DNA of 64,000 nucleotides from Macquaria australasica (GCA_005408345.1 SEMN01000342.1:444501-508500); one strand, 5' to 3'. Shown: positions 1 to 12,927, counted from the stretch's first letter. The notes: generated from the sequence alone by a model not told the origin. A program made the numbers and translations.

Positions 1-88
1 TAGCCAATATTAAAATATTTGCACATTTTAATACAGTATGTTTTTTTATGTTTTGACTTTGTACTTAATATGTGTGGGGCTGCATTAC

Positions 89-3000
89 CTGTGGCAGGTT
101 TGCCAAGAAGAGCAATTTTGTGGCTGGAACCCAGATAAGCCTGCTGGCCCCAACTCTTGACTCTGTTCACATCAGCACAGATCTGCTGCAAAGTCATCTG
201 CAATAACACACAAACAATGTATCAGCACGATGAACCTTGGCAGCAGGGTTACCAGTGGCTTCCTGGGCTGTGATGTCACTGTGATGTCTCACCGGTTCCC
301 GGTGTGAGTCCTCCCACAGGTTACCATTGCTATCACTTGAAGAGGCTACGCTGATGTGGTGCTCATGAGAGCCGTTGCTTCCCAAACTGCCGTAACCGCT
401 GGAACCATTGTTATGGACCGGCTGTGGAGAAGAGACACAAAGAAATGAAGGTACTGGAGAAACTCTGACACACAAAGAAGAAGAAACATAAAAGATAAAG
501 TAAGAGATATGTGTGTGTGTGTGTGTGTGATAGAGAGAGGCCTACTTGTTGTTCCATTTGTGCTAAATGCCTCATGCTAATGTAATTCAAAGTGATTCGG
601 TGTGTGTTTGTGTTAGTAAGGGTGTACACCTACGGACATGTATGTGGTCTAGGACTGCAACTTGCTTTCACTATTGTTTATTTAATTAATGAACTAGTTT
701 ATTTAGTTTAGTTTTGTCTTGTTATTTCTTAGCAAACAAATTAAAAAAACACCCCAAAGGATTGATTTCATATTGATATGAAACAGAAACAAGCAAGCTA
801 ATTTAGGTATTTATGAAGCTTTAACCTGCAAACATTTGATCCTTTCTATTGAAACATTGTGATAAATCTTTTTCAGCACTGAAATAATGACCTGCAGGAA
901 AAGCTTATAGATCTTTGCTTGCAGATCTTTGATTTCCTCATGGGTGACTGGGATATCCTCCTTCATCGGAGCAGCAAACACATCCTCATTCAGTGGACTC
1001 CTGGTGACAAAAGACGACAGCACAGTGATGTCATCTGTATTATGATGCCATTTTATTTAATAAGTCTCTTAGCAACAACAGCACAGCTACAGCACTTAAA
1101 ACACATAAAACAGGCGGATCAAAGGACAGACCATGCAAATACCAAACCCTCCACCTGAGCACATAGAAAGGACTGAGACTTTATTTGTGAATATAAATCT
1201 GTGTGGTTCTGAGTTTGAGCTGTTGCTACTTACGTCCTGACTTTATGCCGTCCAATGATGAAGGCCACCTTGCGGCTCCACGGGTTGATGAAGCTGGACC
1301 AGCTGGTGTCCAAAGTGATGTGGTCTCCATTCTGACAGCGCAGACGCACCGGAGAGTGCTCAAACGGCGACTGGCCCGCATACTTCAACACTACGCATGG
1401 CATGAAGAGAATTATTTTTCCCCACAAGTCAATGACAAATTTACTAATAAGGTCTATTTTTATACTTCCTAATAAAAAATAAAAAATGTTTACCCTTGAA
1501 CACTTACCTTTCCTGTGCATAGACAGCATGAGGGGGCGGTCGTCTGGGTGAATGCAAGTCAGCAACGACGTGCCAATCAGATCCTGAGGAAGGTATCCTA
1601 GCAACGGCACAGCCCTGTGGATGGTGACCATCAAATTAGCTTCGTCAATGCACTGCCATTTTAAAAGCTCTCAATGTAAACTCTGACTGTGCATGTGTGT
1701 GTGTGCGTATGTGTGTGTACTGACCTGTCATCCACTTCCAGGAACACACAGCCAGGGGAGTGTGTGGTGGTGAAGATGCGCTTGTCCAAGGGGATCCGAG
1801 GTGCTGCATGAGTGAATAATATCAATGTCAGGGATATGTCACAGGGATCTTTCTTACATGTTTAAGTACATGTATGTCTCCGCATACTGATGACTGAATG
1901 GCATAGGTAAGCAGAGGTAGTGACTCAAGTAATAATATTTATTTGTTATTTGTTCATCTCTGGGGTGAGCATGGATACGCAGGAAGTTGGACAGATATCT
2001 TCTATTAGAAATTAGCAAAAGTTGTGAGTCCAAACACAACCAAAAAAAAGTAAGTAAATGAACGACTTGTTTGCTATTCAGTGAGCAAGGCTGTTTGAGT
2101 TGTGCGCAGTTTGTGGTGCTAATAATTGTACCCTCATATCCAGAGATGATGCGTTCAGCCAGCGCCAGGCAGCACGGCTCCTCCACCACCCCACTGCTTC
2201 TTGTTCCCTGCACCTTCAGTAGGTAGGGTGTTATCCGAAACGGGTTGTAACGCATCTCACCCTCACGGTCCTTCCCACCCCTAAAACATAGAGACATTTT
2301 AATTTACACTGTGATGTATGAATGAAGTAAACATAGACTACAGCCAAATCTACATGTTTCTTCTACAAAAGCAATCTCTCAAACTCAGTATATGCTAACT
2401 TGTTCTATCTTTAGCTGTATGGCTCACAAAGTCCCATGGGGCCGGCAGGATGTATGAGGAGCTTTACAAAGCGACTTTTAGATGTGCTTTACTGATATCT
2501 ATTGGTAAAGTTTGCTAATTGTGGGTCGTTTCAGATAATGTTCTGCAAGAATCTGTGGAATTCATATTTTTCTGATTTTCCCAGAGATTCGATTATTGTG
2601 AAATCAGATTTATGGGAGGTCTAGTATAAGACAGAGATCCTTAACAGAGCGAAGATACATTAAGTATACTGACCTGATTCTGCAGAAGAAAGACTTGACC
2701 TGGGCACAGTCAAACAGGACCCCCGCTGCAGAGACAAAGAAAGTTAGTTATCTGCCAGTTCTTTTCAATCTTTCACTGATCTGCAATGACTCACAATTAT
2801 TTACAAACTCACTCAAATTAATATTTATTACAAACACTGTTGTAAAGTCATGTTTACAGTAAATTTAAATATAACCTGGACAAACATAACTAACTTATGT
2901 TAAATCAAATTAAAATAAGTAAAACAAAAAGCAAAAGGTTTTTAGAGTCTATTTACTTGTATTTGCTTTGTGTTGTCTTAGTATTTATTCATGTTAAAAA

Positions 3001-3105
3001 AAAAAGAGAGGAAGTCAGTTTCCATAAGGATTGACAACATTTTCTGATTACTACCCCTTATAAGTCGTGGGATATTTTGGCTGTTTTTGAATACTTTTGA
3101 TTTTG

Positions 3106-3157
<52 letters not shown>

Positions 3158-6100
3158 AAAAAATGTTTACCATGCCAATGTTTTGTATCTTATTTTTCAG
3201 CACAACATCTATATGACCTGACAATTATTTTTTCATTTTGACATACTGTATCAACATATTGGACCCAAAAAACACACAAAACCCATAAAATCGGATTTGG
3301 AAAATGTTATTTTTACTATAAACAACACAAACATGCTCAACCAAGCATTTTAAAGGTTGTAAATGTAAACACAGGTTGTAAATACAACATATAAAAGGTA
3401 AAATTGAGATAAAATTAAAACTATATACAACTATTTACAACAAAAAGCAGGTGTAGCCATAGGCGTTTTTTTCTTTTTAGCTATGCCACTTTTCAAAACA
3501 GTTTATGTACACAATTAGACAGAAAGCTACATTACAGGCCTTGCATTCCCAGAGTGTGAGGGGTTCCCAAATAGTGCAAATATAACATATAAAAGTCAAA
3601 TTGAGATAAAATCAAACTATATACAACTATTTACAACAAAAAGCAGGTATGGCCATAGGTGTTTATTTCTTTTTTGTTTTTTTTATCTGTGCCACTCCTC
3701 AAAACAGTTTCTGTCAACAATGACACAGAGGGCTACATCACAGGACTTGCACTTCCAGGGTGTGAGGTTCCTTTTTTTGTCCACCTGGTGGCAACGTTGG
3801 CAGATCCTGCGGCCTTGTGTGGCTTTCTCTGTTGCATCTGTAGCCACGGCAATGGCAACAGGAACATGGTCAGTGCTCCTGTTGATGGGAACGCCCATCT
3901 TGTCCACTCCACACAGCTGGGACACCAGTTCAGCCAGGAAGTCCTTGTGTGTCATGTGCTGCACCTGCTGTGTGTTGCCGATCTCACAGTTCAGGAGGTA
4001 GGCATTTGTTGTGGCAATGTCCACAAAGTGCAGGAACATTGTACGGTACCAGCGAGCAGTTCTGCGGTGGGTGGAGTAGTACTGAATAAGCTGGTCTGAT
4101 AGGTCAACCCCACCCATGTTCTTGTTATAGGCAATGATGGCCGTGGGGCAGGGAATGTCTTTCACTGCCCAGTGTCCATCTCCACTCTTCACTCTCCTCT
4201 GGACCGCCTCACCAGAAAACGCTGGGTGGATTGTGGAGCACACCGACACCTCCCGCGTGTCCATCCACTTCACAAAGATCAGGGGGTCCTCTCTGATCCA
4301 TCTCCCAGGGCCTCTTTCAGATTTTCTGGTGAGGCCATTTGCACTCCCACCCGGACACCCTTTCCTATTGTCCCTGTAGGTACCACAGGCTCCAAACTTC
4401 ATGCCGGCCAAGTCATGGAACAGTTTGGGACTGGTGTAGAAATTGTCCATATAAATATGGTATCCAGTCCCGAGATATGATGGCTGAATGAGGTCCATGA
4501 CAGCATCACATGACAGTCCATGCACACTGGTTGTGTGAGATTTGCCCACATACACGTTGAAATTGATGGTGTAGCCATTGCTCGCGTAGGCCAACACAAA
4601 AAAGCTTGATACCCCATTTTGTTGGTTTGTCCTTCATGTATTGGGTCATGCCAGTTTTCGCCTTTTGGCAGGCATTACGAATGTCGTCAATAAGAGGCTT
4701 GATTCTGAATGTCTTATCATGGTCTGGTGTTCCCTTCTTCTTGTCATTTTTGACATCCTCCTCTGGATCACTGAGATGGATGTTCCATAACAGCGCCCTG
4801 AATCTGTCTCTCGTCATGACAGTGGCTGGAAACGGCACAGACAAGATATGATTTTTTCCCCAGTAGTCCTGGAGGCTTGGCAGCGACACCAACGCTGTGT
4901 AAATGAGGAGACCAAGGAATTTGTAGAGTTCCTCAACTTCAACGTCAGCCCATTTGTACTTCTTGCCCATTTCCTGGTGTTTTTGCAGAGTGTCCTCATT
5001 GTATCCGTGGAGAAGTACAACCAGAAAAGGTTCATTGGTGAGTGTGTGGAATGTATGTTCACCTGGGCTCCTGGTGTTCGGCGGGGCATGAACCTACTGG
5101 TTTGTGGGGCAGTATCAGGATCATTTTCTGTTTTCCAGGGCTCAGAGCTGTGGTGTGGCTGTGCTGACTGGGCTTGTGGAGATCTTGACATGGTTTGATT
5201 CCCCCTCCCACGCCCCTTCTGTGTCATGTACATGACAATAACACATAAAAAAGATTTAAGATTATTCAAGATCTTTGTCATATGCACAATAATTACAGTG
5301 AAGCAGTCCTTGGCAATGAAATTCTTGTTCTCGGGCTCCTTCAACAAAGCTCATACTAAGTGTACAAAAGAAAATCACAAAGTAAATGAGTAAATTGATA
5401 AGCAAAAGTTATATAGTTATATAAATATAGGAATTAAATTATAATATATATAAGAGTAAAATAAAATATAATGTAAAATATAATGCTGAGGTAGACTTGT
5501 GTACAGTAAAATGAATAAAGTAATAGGCAGGATGTACAGTAATGTAGTAATGTGCTTAGTGAGAACCAGAGTAGGAATACTGTATATACACACATACATA
5601 TATACACATATAAAAAGAGTTTACAACGTTTACAAAGAGAATAATTAGCAAAACAAAGGCAATAAATGTTTGTCTTACTTCTCGTCGTCAATGACAAAAG
5701 ACGGGTCGTCAATTTCATCATCGCCAAAATCACTCTCCGATTCCGACGATGAACTGCTGCAAACTGCGTCTTCCAGTTGAAAGAACAACTTGATGGCTTG
5801 CTCCACGTTTAGTGTTCGCTTCATTTTTCTCCGACAAAACTCAAAATCTTCCAAAACTAGGTCAATATCTCTCTCGTGTCTCTCTGTTCACTCTCCTCTC
5901 TACTTCCCGCGCCTCCTTCTCTGCACACTTCTCTGCACAAACGACGAAGATATTTAAATAAATACAACGCTTGCACCATCGCATCTTGCATATTTTAACG
6001 AAGGCGTAAATATGATTTTTATATCAAATTTAAACTATCACATCTCCGATTTTACTTGGTCTATCAACATCAAACAAAAACTAGCATGGAGTTTCAAGCC

Positions 6101-9100
6101 AGCACTTTCGACAGAAGTTGACAAAAATGCTCTGTGTGACTTCGTTTATACGCTGTGACGTCTTGAACAAGTCACATGATGCAACCTCGGCGAGCTACTG
6201 AATCTCATATTGCATCTTTTTCATTTGTGTTTATGAGAAAAAAATAGCATTATTTTCCTGTAAAATACCATGTCGAGGGAAACAACGCACTAAAACTATA
6301 ACTGAAAACTCAATAACCACTAACATAAACTAAACAAAATGTAATAAATAAAGAAAACAAACAAAAAGCTAAAGCTATTTAATATAAGATGAAATGTAGC
6401 TGAAATAAAATCAAAACTGAAAACCATATAAAAATGAAAAACCTATTCAAAATATAATAAATGTGGTCCAAACACACCTGTGTGCGAGTTGCTCCAGGGT
6501 GGCAGATGCGGCTGAGCCGTGTGCGAGTAGAAGACCTTAACATCTTGGTGGAAGAGCAGCTCCACAAACTTGGCCGACTCCAGGAACTTCCTCTTGCAGC
6601 ACATGATGCTGGGAGCCTGCTCCGACGCGTACAGCACGCGGCCGCTCGACAGGGAGAACACCACTATGAAGGAGTCCTACGCACAGAGACGTACGCACAC
6701 ACATGTAGAAAGACACACGCACACAAGCGAGCCAAGTCACAGACACACACAAAAGCAGTAAACACACATACACTCACACACACGCCCGGGTGTGAGGCAA
6801 AAATAAATCTGTCATCTCACGTATGTAAGCAAGTGTGTTTGCTTTTTTAAAGGGCAATTCCGATATTTTTAAACCTGGGCCCCATTTTTACATATTTTGG
6901 GGTCTAAATTACTTAATAGATACAAAAAGATTTGGAACTGTTCCAGTAGATCACCTCCGCCGGCAGCCACAAACAGGCTGCAACGTAATCCTTATGGGCA
7001 ACTGCGGCTGTCAAATTAGGTCCACTAAAAGTGCTTGTTTTTGCCGCTGACAGGCTCAGATTGTTATTCAAAGTGTCTGACAACATTATGGAAAGGATCC
7101 CTACAGAGACAGACCTTTTTGTTAAAGAGTAAGATCCTTTTAGAAGTCTCGCTCAAGGAGAAGTCTCCCAATGAAAATGTCGCAAGAGGTGAGTTGTTGC
7201 AGGAATACAATGGTGTTTCTGGTTCAACAAAAATGATCTTACTCTTCAACAAAAAATAATAATCTGAGCCGGACAGTGGCAAAAACAAGCACTTTTAGTG
7301 GACCTACTTTAATGATAAGAATTACGCTGCAGCCATTGCAGCCCGTTTCGCAGGTGATCTCGTGGACCAACAACAACAGGACCAATACCTGTTAGTTATT
7401 TTTAATATGTAAAAACTGGGCCCACGTTTAAAAATACCAGAATTACCCTTGAAGACTTTCCACAACTGTGATGGAGGCTTGACTTAGTATCAAAATACGA
7501 TATAAGAACAGCTCACAACAAATCCTCTGTGGGTAATATCTTGCCATGACTCTCGAATATGAGTGTTCAGTGATAGGTGTGTGCAGCAATTAGGGCAAGA
7601 GAGAGACAATAGCATCAGTTACTGTGAGTTGTGTGTGTGTGTGTGTGTATATATACCGTGTTTTTAAGGGTGTGTTCAGAGGTGACTCTCTCCAACTCTT
7701 CCAGGGTGCAAACAGTGGCATCTCTCCTCTCATCCTGGCCATTTCGCATCAGCAGTTTGTAGTATTCACTATTGGCTTCAGAGGAACACAAACACACACG
7801 CTGCTTTGAAACAAGACCAAATGATATCAGGCTTGTTGGAGAAAAAGAGGTGACACTACTCTGATCTCAAAGAAAAAAACATAACTTAAGAGTAACAAAA
7901 GGTTTCCAGTTGTCCGTTTATCCAGGTTACCTTGCACTTGTTTGACACAGTTGAGTGCATAATGTAAGGCCTCCACAGTGCTGGCTTTGCTGCGACTGCG
8001 TTTGTCTGATGGAATCCTCTTCTTCATCTCAGCCACTGTGATCATCACCTCTCTGTGGGTCTGCCCTTTGCCACCACCTGCATTCTCGCTGCTACACACA
8101 CATTCAGAGAGTTGAATTTAATAAAAGGCAGTGGCAAACAGACAGGTTTTGAACTCTGATTCAAAAGAGCTGAGAGTTGGAGCAGATCTCAAGTTTTTTG
8201 GGAGTTTGTTCCAGATATGAGGCACATAAAAACAGGCCGCTGCTTCTCCGTGTTGACCTGGGGGGAGAGTAAGCAGCCCAGACGATCTGAGAGGTGTGGA
8301 CGGCTCATAACGGAGCAGCGGATCAGAAATGTATTTTGGCTCTAAACCATTCAGTGCTTTATAAACCAACAGTAAAGTTGTATTTCAACATCACAGTTTA
8401 CAAACAAACTTTTTGGTTCAACTCTGACCTTCCCTACTTGCTGTAACCATGTGCACTTGTGGTTTTCCAGTGTAATTAGCAACTTTGAGGGTGTGCTGAC
8501 CTTTGTTTTACCCTCCAAAATAAATGGCAACTACAGTAATGTGGCTAAACTGTTGACTTGTTTACAAGCTGTATGATCATCCATCTGGTCGTGTGTCTTG
8601 CTGGACCGATCTTCAGCGATGAAGTTGTGTTCTGAGTTTTCAGCTATCACTTTGGTGAGCACAGTGTTATAATGGATAAAACCAAAGGCCAGAGCTTCAA
8701 AAATAAAACCCAAGTTGTAGTAAACTGTTAGCAAAAGGTGTCAAAATGTTCACCGGAATGAATCACTTATCTTAAGCAAGTTTCAAAACACTGCAAGTTG
8801 ATATTCACAGATGCAAACAAAGCCACTGCTATGGTATGCTGTGGGGCATTTTAAAACTTGTTTTCAGATGGATGAAGAGACATGGCAGCAACTGAGGTCA
8901 CTGTGGTAAGATGTGTGAATATAATCGGGCACATACCTCTTGGTTGAAGCTGAGGTGGATCCGGTGGCGCTACCAGGGCTGTGATTGGCCGAGGAGGAGA
9001 GGTCATGTGATCCGCTAGTCATCTCCTCGTCTTCCTGCCCTACTTCTACACCAGAAGCTCCAATCTCCTCCCCCGTGAGGCGCTCCGACTGCGCCCCTCC

Positions 9101-9223
9101 GTCCTGCTGCCTTGACAACACCCTTTCCTCCCCTCCACCATCTCCCATGGCTGACAGTAACGCAGGCTCCTCCCCATCTGGACAGCTGTCACCTCCAGGC
9201 ATCTGCACGTTTTGGTCACACAT
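89..9223 (-). CDS. per3: Period circadian protein 3 (per3), 5' half; partial at left edge
   Basis: Coding exons, first to last: 9223-8937, 8091-7931, 7775-7657, 6676-6478, 2725-2674, 2280-2132, 1803-1725, 1614-1508, 1390-1234, 1000-892, 421-293, 197-89. All junctions are GT-AG and phases agree, giving about 552 residues. A Ser/Gly/Glu-rich N-terminus leads to a bHLH-like stretch (EMKKRIPSDKR), PAS-A (about 190-270) and PAS-B (about 335-440, with LLGYLPQDLIGTS, INPWSRKVAFIIGRHKVR), then SPLNEDVFAAP, SSGYGSLGSNGSHEH and MTLQQICADVN. PER proteins dimerise through PAS domains, bind CRY and repress CLOCK-BMAL1 in the nucleus. I chose per3 over per1/per2 from EMKK, KYAGQSPFEHSP, the MTLQQ exon and the vamp3 neighbour. 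The casein kinase-binding and CRY-binding regions lie outside the window. The start is the first in-frame ATG of the exon, at 9223. Confidence 0.92.
3109..3151. repeat. (TA)n microsatellite
   Basis: About 21 uninterrupted TA units in the per3 intron between exons 2725-2674 and 6676-6478. It is perfectly self-complementary, so it can form a hairpin or cruciform. Confidence 0.95.
3385..3775 (-). repeat. Tandem duplication of the piggyBac 3' end
   Basis: The segment 3385-3570 is repeated at 3583-3775 with scattered changes and an offset of about 200 bases. Both copies contain the stretch ending the zinc-binding region and its AT-rich downstream flank, for example ACTATTTACAACAAAAAGCA at 3427-3446 and again at 3623-3642. 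Only the inner copy joins the transposase frame. Confidence 0.75.
3683..5840 (-). pseudogene. piggyBac-type transposase (PGBD4-like), frameshifted
   Basis: Minus-strand segments in different frames together read as a piggyBac-family transposase. They are an acidic Ser/Asp/Glu-rich N-terminus at about 5822-5685, a middle segment at about 5200-4600, and a C-terminal half at 4597-3683. The C-terminal half has a conserved aspartate motif (YMDNFYTS), GGVDLSDQL and a terminal Cys-rich zinc-binding part (CQRCH, CKSCD). The frame breaks near 4598-4603, at a run of six A, and again near 4950-4985. A possible donor follows the acidic segment at about 5684, so an intron may once have existed. The copy sits in a per3 intron in the same orientation as per3. 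With two breaks it is almost certainly inactive. I could not define terminal inverted repeats or a TTAA duplication. Confidence 0.85.
5237..5480. repeat. Dispersed retroelement-like tail inside the piggyBac copy
   Basis: The stretch around TTTGTCATATGCACAATAAT and GCAATGAAATTCTTGTTCTC resembles a tail sequence I associate with fish retroelements. A related TTTCAAG...TTTATTTGTCACATA stretch is at 28888-28915. It breaks the transposase region, so it would be a younger insertion. The family assignment is from memory of the motif only. Confidence 0.4.
6850..7450. mobile_element. 601-bp foldback (snap-back) element
   Basis: The ends are long inverted repeats. AAGGGCAATTCCGATATTTT at 6850 matches the reverse complement of the right end (AAGGGTAATTCTGGTATTTT) and the match continues for about 47 bases. 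Inner segments are also inverted copies: 7020-7067 pairs with about 7253-7302, and the AGTAAGATC stretches near 7129 and 7235 pair. Nearly the whole unit can fold on itself. It fills about 60% of the 979-bp per3 intron between the exons at 7775-7657 and 6676-6478. It has no coding capacity. Confidence 0.8.
8118..8369 (-). mobile_element. LINE (L2-like) reverse-transcriptase C-terminal remnant
   Basis: An 83-codon frame carries the hallmark end of fish L2-type LINE ORF2, with YKALNGLEPKYISDPL, then GEAAACFYVPHIWNKLP and FKTCLFATAFY. It is 5'-truncated, as LINE copies usually are. It lies in the per3 intron in sense orientation and its frame ends about 26 bases before the acceptor of the exon starting at 8091. 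Confidence 0.85.
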
Positions 9224-9362
9224 CAGTGGTAATTTGTCCAATTACAGTGGTCAGTAGGGGTATTCATATGTTCAACAAGGGGAATGGGTTCCATGTGGTG
9301 ACGATAAATTATAGTTCATTCGATCAGTGCTGAATGTTGGATTTAAGGATCTGCCTTCAGCT
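9223..9362 (-). promoter_or_regulatory. per3: per3 5' leader in exon 2, with two upstream ORFs
   Basis: A strong acceptor (pyrimidine-rich tract ending TTGCAG) places the 5' end of this exon at 9362, so about 139 bases of leader precede the per3 ATG. The leader holds one upstream ORF at 9319-9272 (15 codons plus stop) and a second at 9294-9223 (23 codons plus stop). The second ends in TGA whose A is also the A of the per3 start codon. That overlap is typical of termination-reinitiation control, but the regulation itself is an inference. Confidence 0.55.
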
Positions 9363-12300
9363 CTGCAAGATAAAAGGAAATAAAGGGAGATGATAAGAAG
9401 CCATAACAGAACAAAGTTTGAAGGACTGAATTCACAACATGGAAGAAGTAGCAGCTGGTGGTGACCAACCAGCTCATTTCTTAACTAATCTATCTGAGAG
9501 GTGTGGAGCCGCGTTCAAAGATATTATTAAAAAAAATCTAAATTAAAACATATTTTCAAAAAATTCAAAAAAAAAAGAAAAGAAAAAAAAAAAAAAAAAA
9601 AAAAAGAATATGCACTCCCTCCTAGAATTTCAGATAAGGAATAATTAATAATTAATTTTTCCGATGTGAACACACTGAATACTCAAACCCTGTCTGGAAT
9701 CAGTATGTAGTATGAAGGTGTAATTAACAATACTGATGATTGCTGCTTTCTGTTTAGGTGTGCCAGTTCCAGGCATGGATTTAACTGGGGCATTTAGCCA
9801 TCATCAGAGCCATCATTAATGTAATTTGTTACACCTCTGCTTTTCCTGCTATGATAAGTCAAAATGTCTGCCATGAAAATGCCTACTGAGGCAGGGAAAA
9901 ACCCACATTAAAATGCCTAAAACTTGTCCCAAGTCTGATGTGGCAAAAGCTCCAAATGTAAAGGCAAAAAAAAAACACCATCAAACTTATTGTTGTCTTC
10001 TTGAGACACTTGATGCATTGCCAAATAATGATTGCCAAATAATACCAAATATAAACAAATAAAACGTTTTTTTTATTTCTCAAATGTGAACAAACACATC
10101 TTCCCCTTGTTATTCAATACTACTACTCGGCTGTTTGAACATCAGACTGACTCACTGCTTTCTGACTCACTCCCATAAACTCACAGTTTACACATTTCAT
10201 CCATCAATACTGCCCACGCCAGGTACAACTCTGCCAAATGCCAGTCTTTACACAACACCAATAATAATGTGATACTTGGTAGTATAATAGCTGATGCCCG
10301 CAGAGACATTTTCCTTGTATTTCCTCCAAGTCAAATGAAGCTCAAATCCCCTGTAGACACTCAGAAGTGACACATCTTATTTAACGTTTACAGATAAAGA
10401 CTAACCCATCCTAAATGGGTTTAAATTCAGACAGTGTTTATATTTCAAAATAGTTGTTTTTATGATGTATTTTTCAGACATTACAAAAGAAAACAGAGGT
10501 GACGTATTTGCCTTGTCCAGTCAACTGCCCTTTGCCACTTTTTTTTCAGCCATTATAATATCACAATAAAACCCAGCAAACTGCAGCTACCACCACATAC
10601 ACATAGCAGTGAGACAAGACGAGTGAGACACAGAGATGGACGGAGAGGTACAAACAGGAGCCAGTGAAAAAACCCTGCATCGTTCAACAGGTCGTCACTG
10701 CAGGATTACATAACCAGCTTTCTCAATTCGGAGTGTATAAGCAATCCTCCTATTAAACCTGTACTGTTTGTGTGTATGAGACACAGACGCACACTCGTGA
10801 TTACTGTGGTGCAGATAAAATGCTCTGGCCTTGTCTTAATTTTACAACACACAAACACACCTGATAAGGTCTAGGCGCTTAAATTCTTGTTTAAAGCACA
10901 TTGTGATCCAAATGTAAACAAAAGGTTAGTCACATTGAAATTGATTAGAACATACTACCACTCCCAAATTGACCGACCAGTCATTTAATACAACAAAAAA
11001 AAAATTAAATCTAAGTTACTTGTGGTTTTTAACACCGGTAATGGTTTGTATACATCAGTAATGTTTGCAGACATAGGAGTAGAACTGTCTCATATTCATC
11101 ATTATGAAAAGTTGAGACACACAAAATTTGCACAAAAGTAAACGGTTGAATTGCATATGTATATATAGATACAATTTATATGGTCAAAACAAAACTTTAT
11201 TTTACTTTAAATTACTGAACAAGGCTTGAAGCAAAATACTTTGAACAGAGCAGGACGGCACTTTATCCTGCCTGTAAGAGTAGAACTTAGCTTTAGTAGG
11301 CTTTAGGGCTGGGTGATGAGGCCGAAAACAATGTTAATGAGAATATTTTCCAATACTGATGTGATCTCACAGCGTGGCAAACAACATCACAGATAAAATA
11401 AGCAAACTGCTTATTTTCACAAGACCAAACCCTTCATATGTGTAACAACAAAAACTTTAATAACTAATTTTGACAGTTTTTATTTACAGCTTGTTCCAGA
11501 TTTGGACAAGAGAATTGTGTGATAATAACATAATGAGGTCATATCATCCCAAGATAATTCTTCTGAATGTTGATAAATATTGAATTATCACCCAGTCCCA
11601 TTTGGCTTGTGGTAAAATAGGGCACTGCAGGCCAAGTGGGAATTTACAACACCTACTGTTACACTAAAATGCCTGGTTGTCTTAGAAAAATATGTAGTTA
11701 TTCTGACATTGCAATGACAACATTTATTTATTTAAGCAGAAAACTCCTATTTTGGCAATTGGGCTTCTGAGAGGAGCAACAACCTTTAGAAAGCCTGTTT
11801 TTCACACAAGTGGTGAAAGACAAATAGAGTGAATAGGCCCACTGTGAATGGAGCCAAAGAACAGCCATGAGCCATGCAATGTCTGGGCTCAAGCCAACTG
11901 AATGTCCTCTGTCTGTCTCTAATTTTTTTTCCAAAATGTTTGTTTGACAGCTTAATATGCCCTCTTTGATAGTGTGCCAACTTTACTTGTAGATGGATGC
12001 AACAACGTAGATGAAAAACAATTAAGGAGCTTGATCTTGTTAACTCATAGAGCTTCTCAGACCCACTCAAATCTCAATTCACACAACACCAATACACACC
12101 AAATTCCTGCTAATACTGGCAGGATATACATCCCCAGGCCCACAACGGTTGGTTATGAAATCACAATATTATATAATAACATTCACAGACGGGCAACATG
12201 TAAACATGGTTTATCTACACCTAAGGTGAACATTTACTTCATGAAGAACATACTAAATATAGATTTAGGTGACAATGGGCTGACTGACAGCAAGTTAAAG

Positions 12301-12927
12301 ATTCATGGGTTTGAGGTACATACAACCAGAAATTAACTTGTAAGTACACCTATATGTATATAGGCCACATCACAATCGATTAAGATTATCACTACAACTA
12401 AGTAAATATACACAAATACAAGTGATACGAACAAACATGACACTCATTACGGTTCACCCCCCCGATGAACCCAGTAACCTCTGTAACTGCACATCTTAAG
12501 GCTTAAAGGAGAGACTACCGACAACTAAAGCAAAACCGCCACTGTGACATTATTAAAATTACATTACTGTGTATATTGCCACACATCTGGCCACGCAATG
12601 TAAGCGTGTCTGAGCAACATTAACTAAGCTGCAGTTTGTTACTAAGTCGTTAAGCGCCACTCGCTAACTGCAACCCCCGGTAGCTAACATATTAGTAATA
12701 CACACTACAGGTCACTGCTTACAGCCAAGTCACACTTTACTGTATGGAGATATAAGGTATCCAACTAAAACTAAATACTTGGACTCAAGAATACAAGACA
12801 ACGAGTGTATTTCATTTGTTTACATCCACTGTTTCCACTGGTTGGTGCCGTGGGCGAGGTGGTTAGCTAGCCTAGCCAACTCGCTAACGACACTTCAAAT
12901 CCTCCGTCTCCTGGTGGAATATTTACC
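9363..12927. other. per3 first intron (3.6 kb)
   Basis: The stretch lies between the proposed non-coding exon and the first coding exon. Apart from an A-rich tract at 9569-9605 and a hAT-like element at 11304-11600, I see no gene, long repeat or conserved motif. Open frames here are short and lack family resemblance. Confidence 0.5.
11304..11600. mobile_element. hAT-like MITE (297 bp)
   Basis: The left end TAGGGCTGGGTGATGAG matches the inverted right end TGGGACTGGGTGATAAT at 13 of 17 positions. Flanks GTAGGCTT and TTTGGCTT agree at 6 of 8 bases, a decayed 8-bp target duplication as hAT elements make. There is no coding capacity. Confidence 0.65.

Noticed and set aside
3659..4480. Plus-strand frames over the piggyBac copy
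   Set aside because: They are antisense shadows of the transposase frame.
89..9223. per1 or per2 as the period gene
   Set aside because: The EMKK motif, KYAGQSPFEHSP and the MTLQQ exon fit PER3 best, and the neighbour is vamp3, not vamp2. SSGYGSLGSNGSHEH is shared with PER2 and is not decisive.
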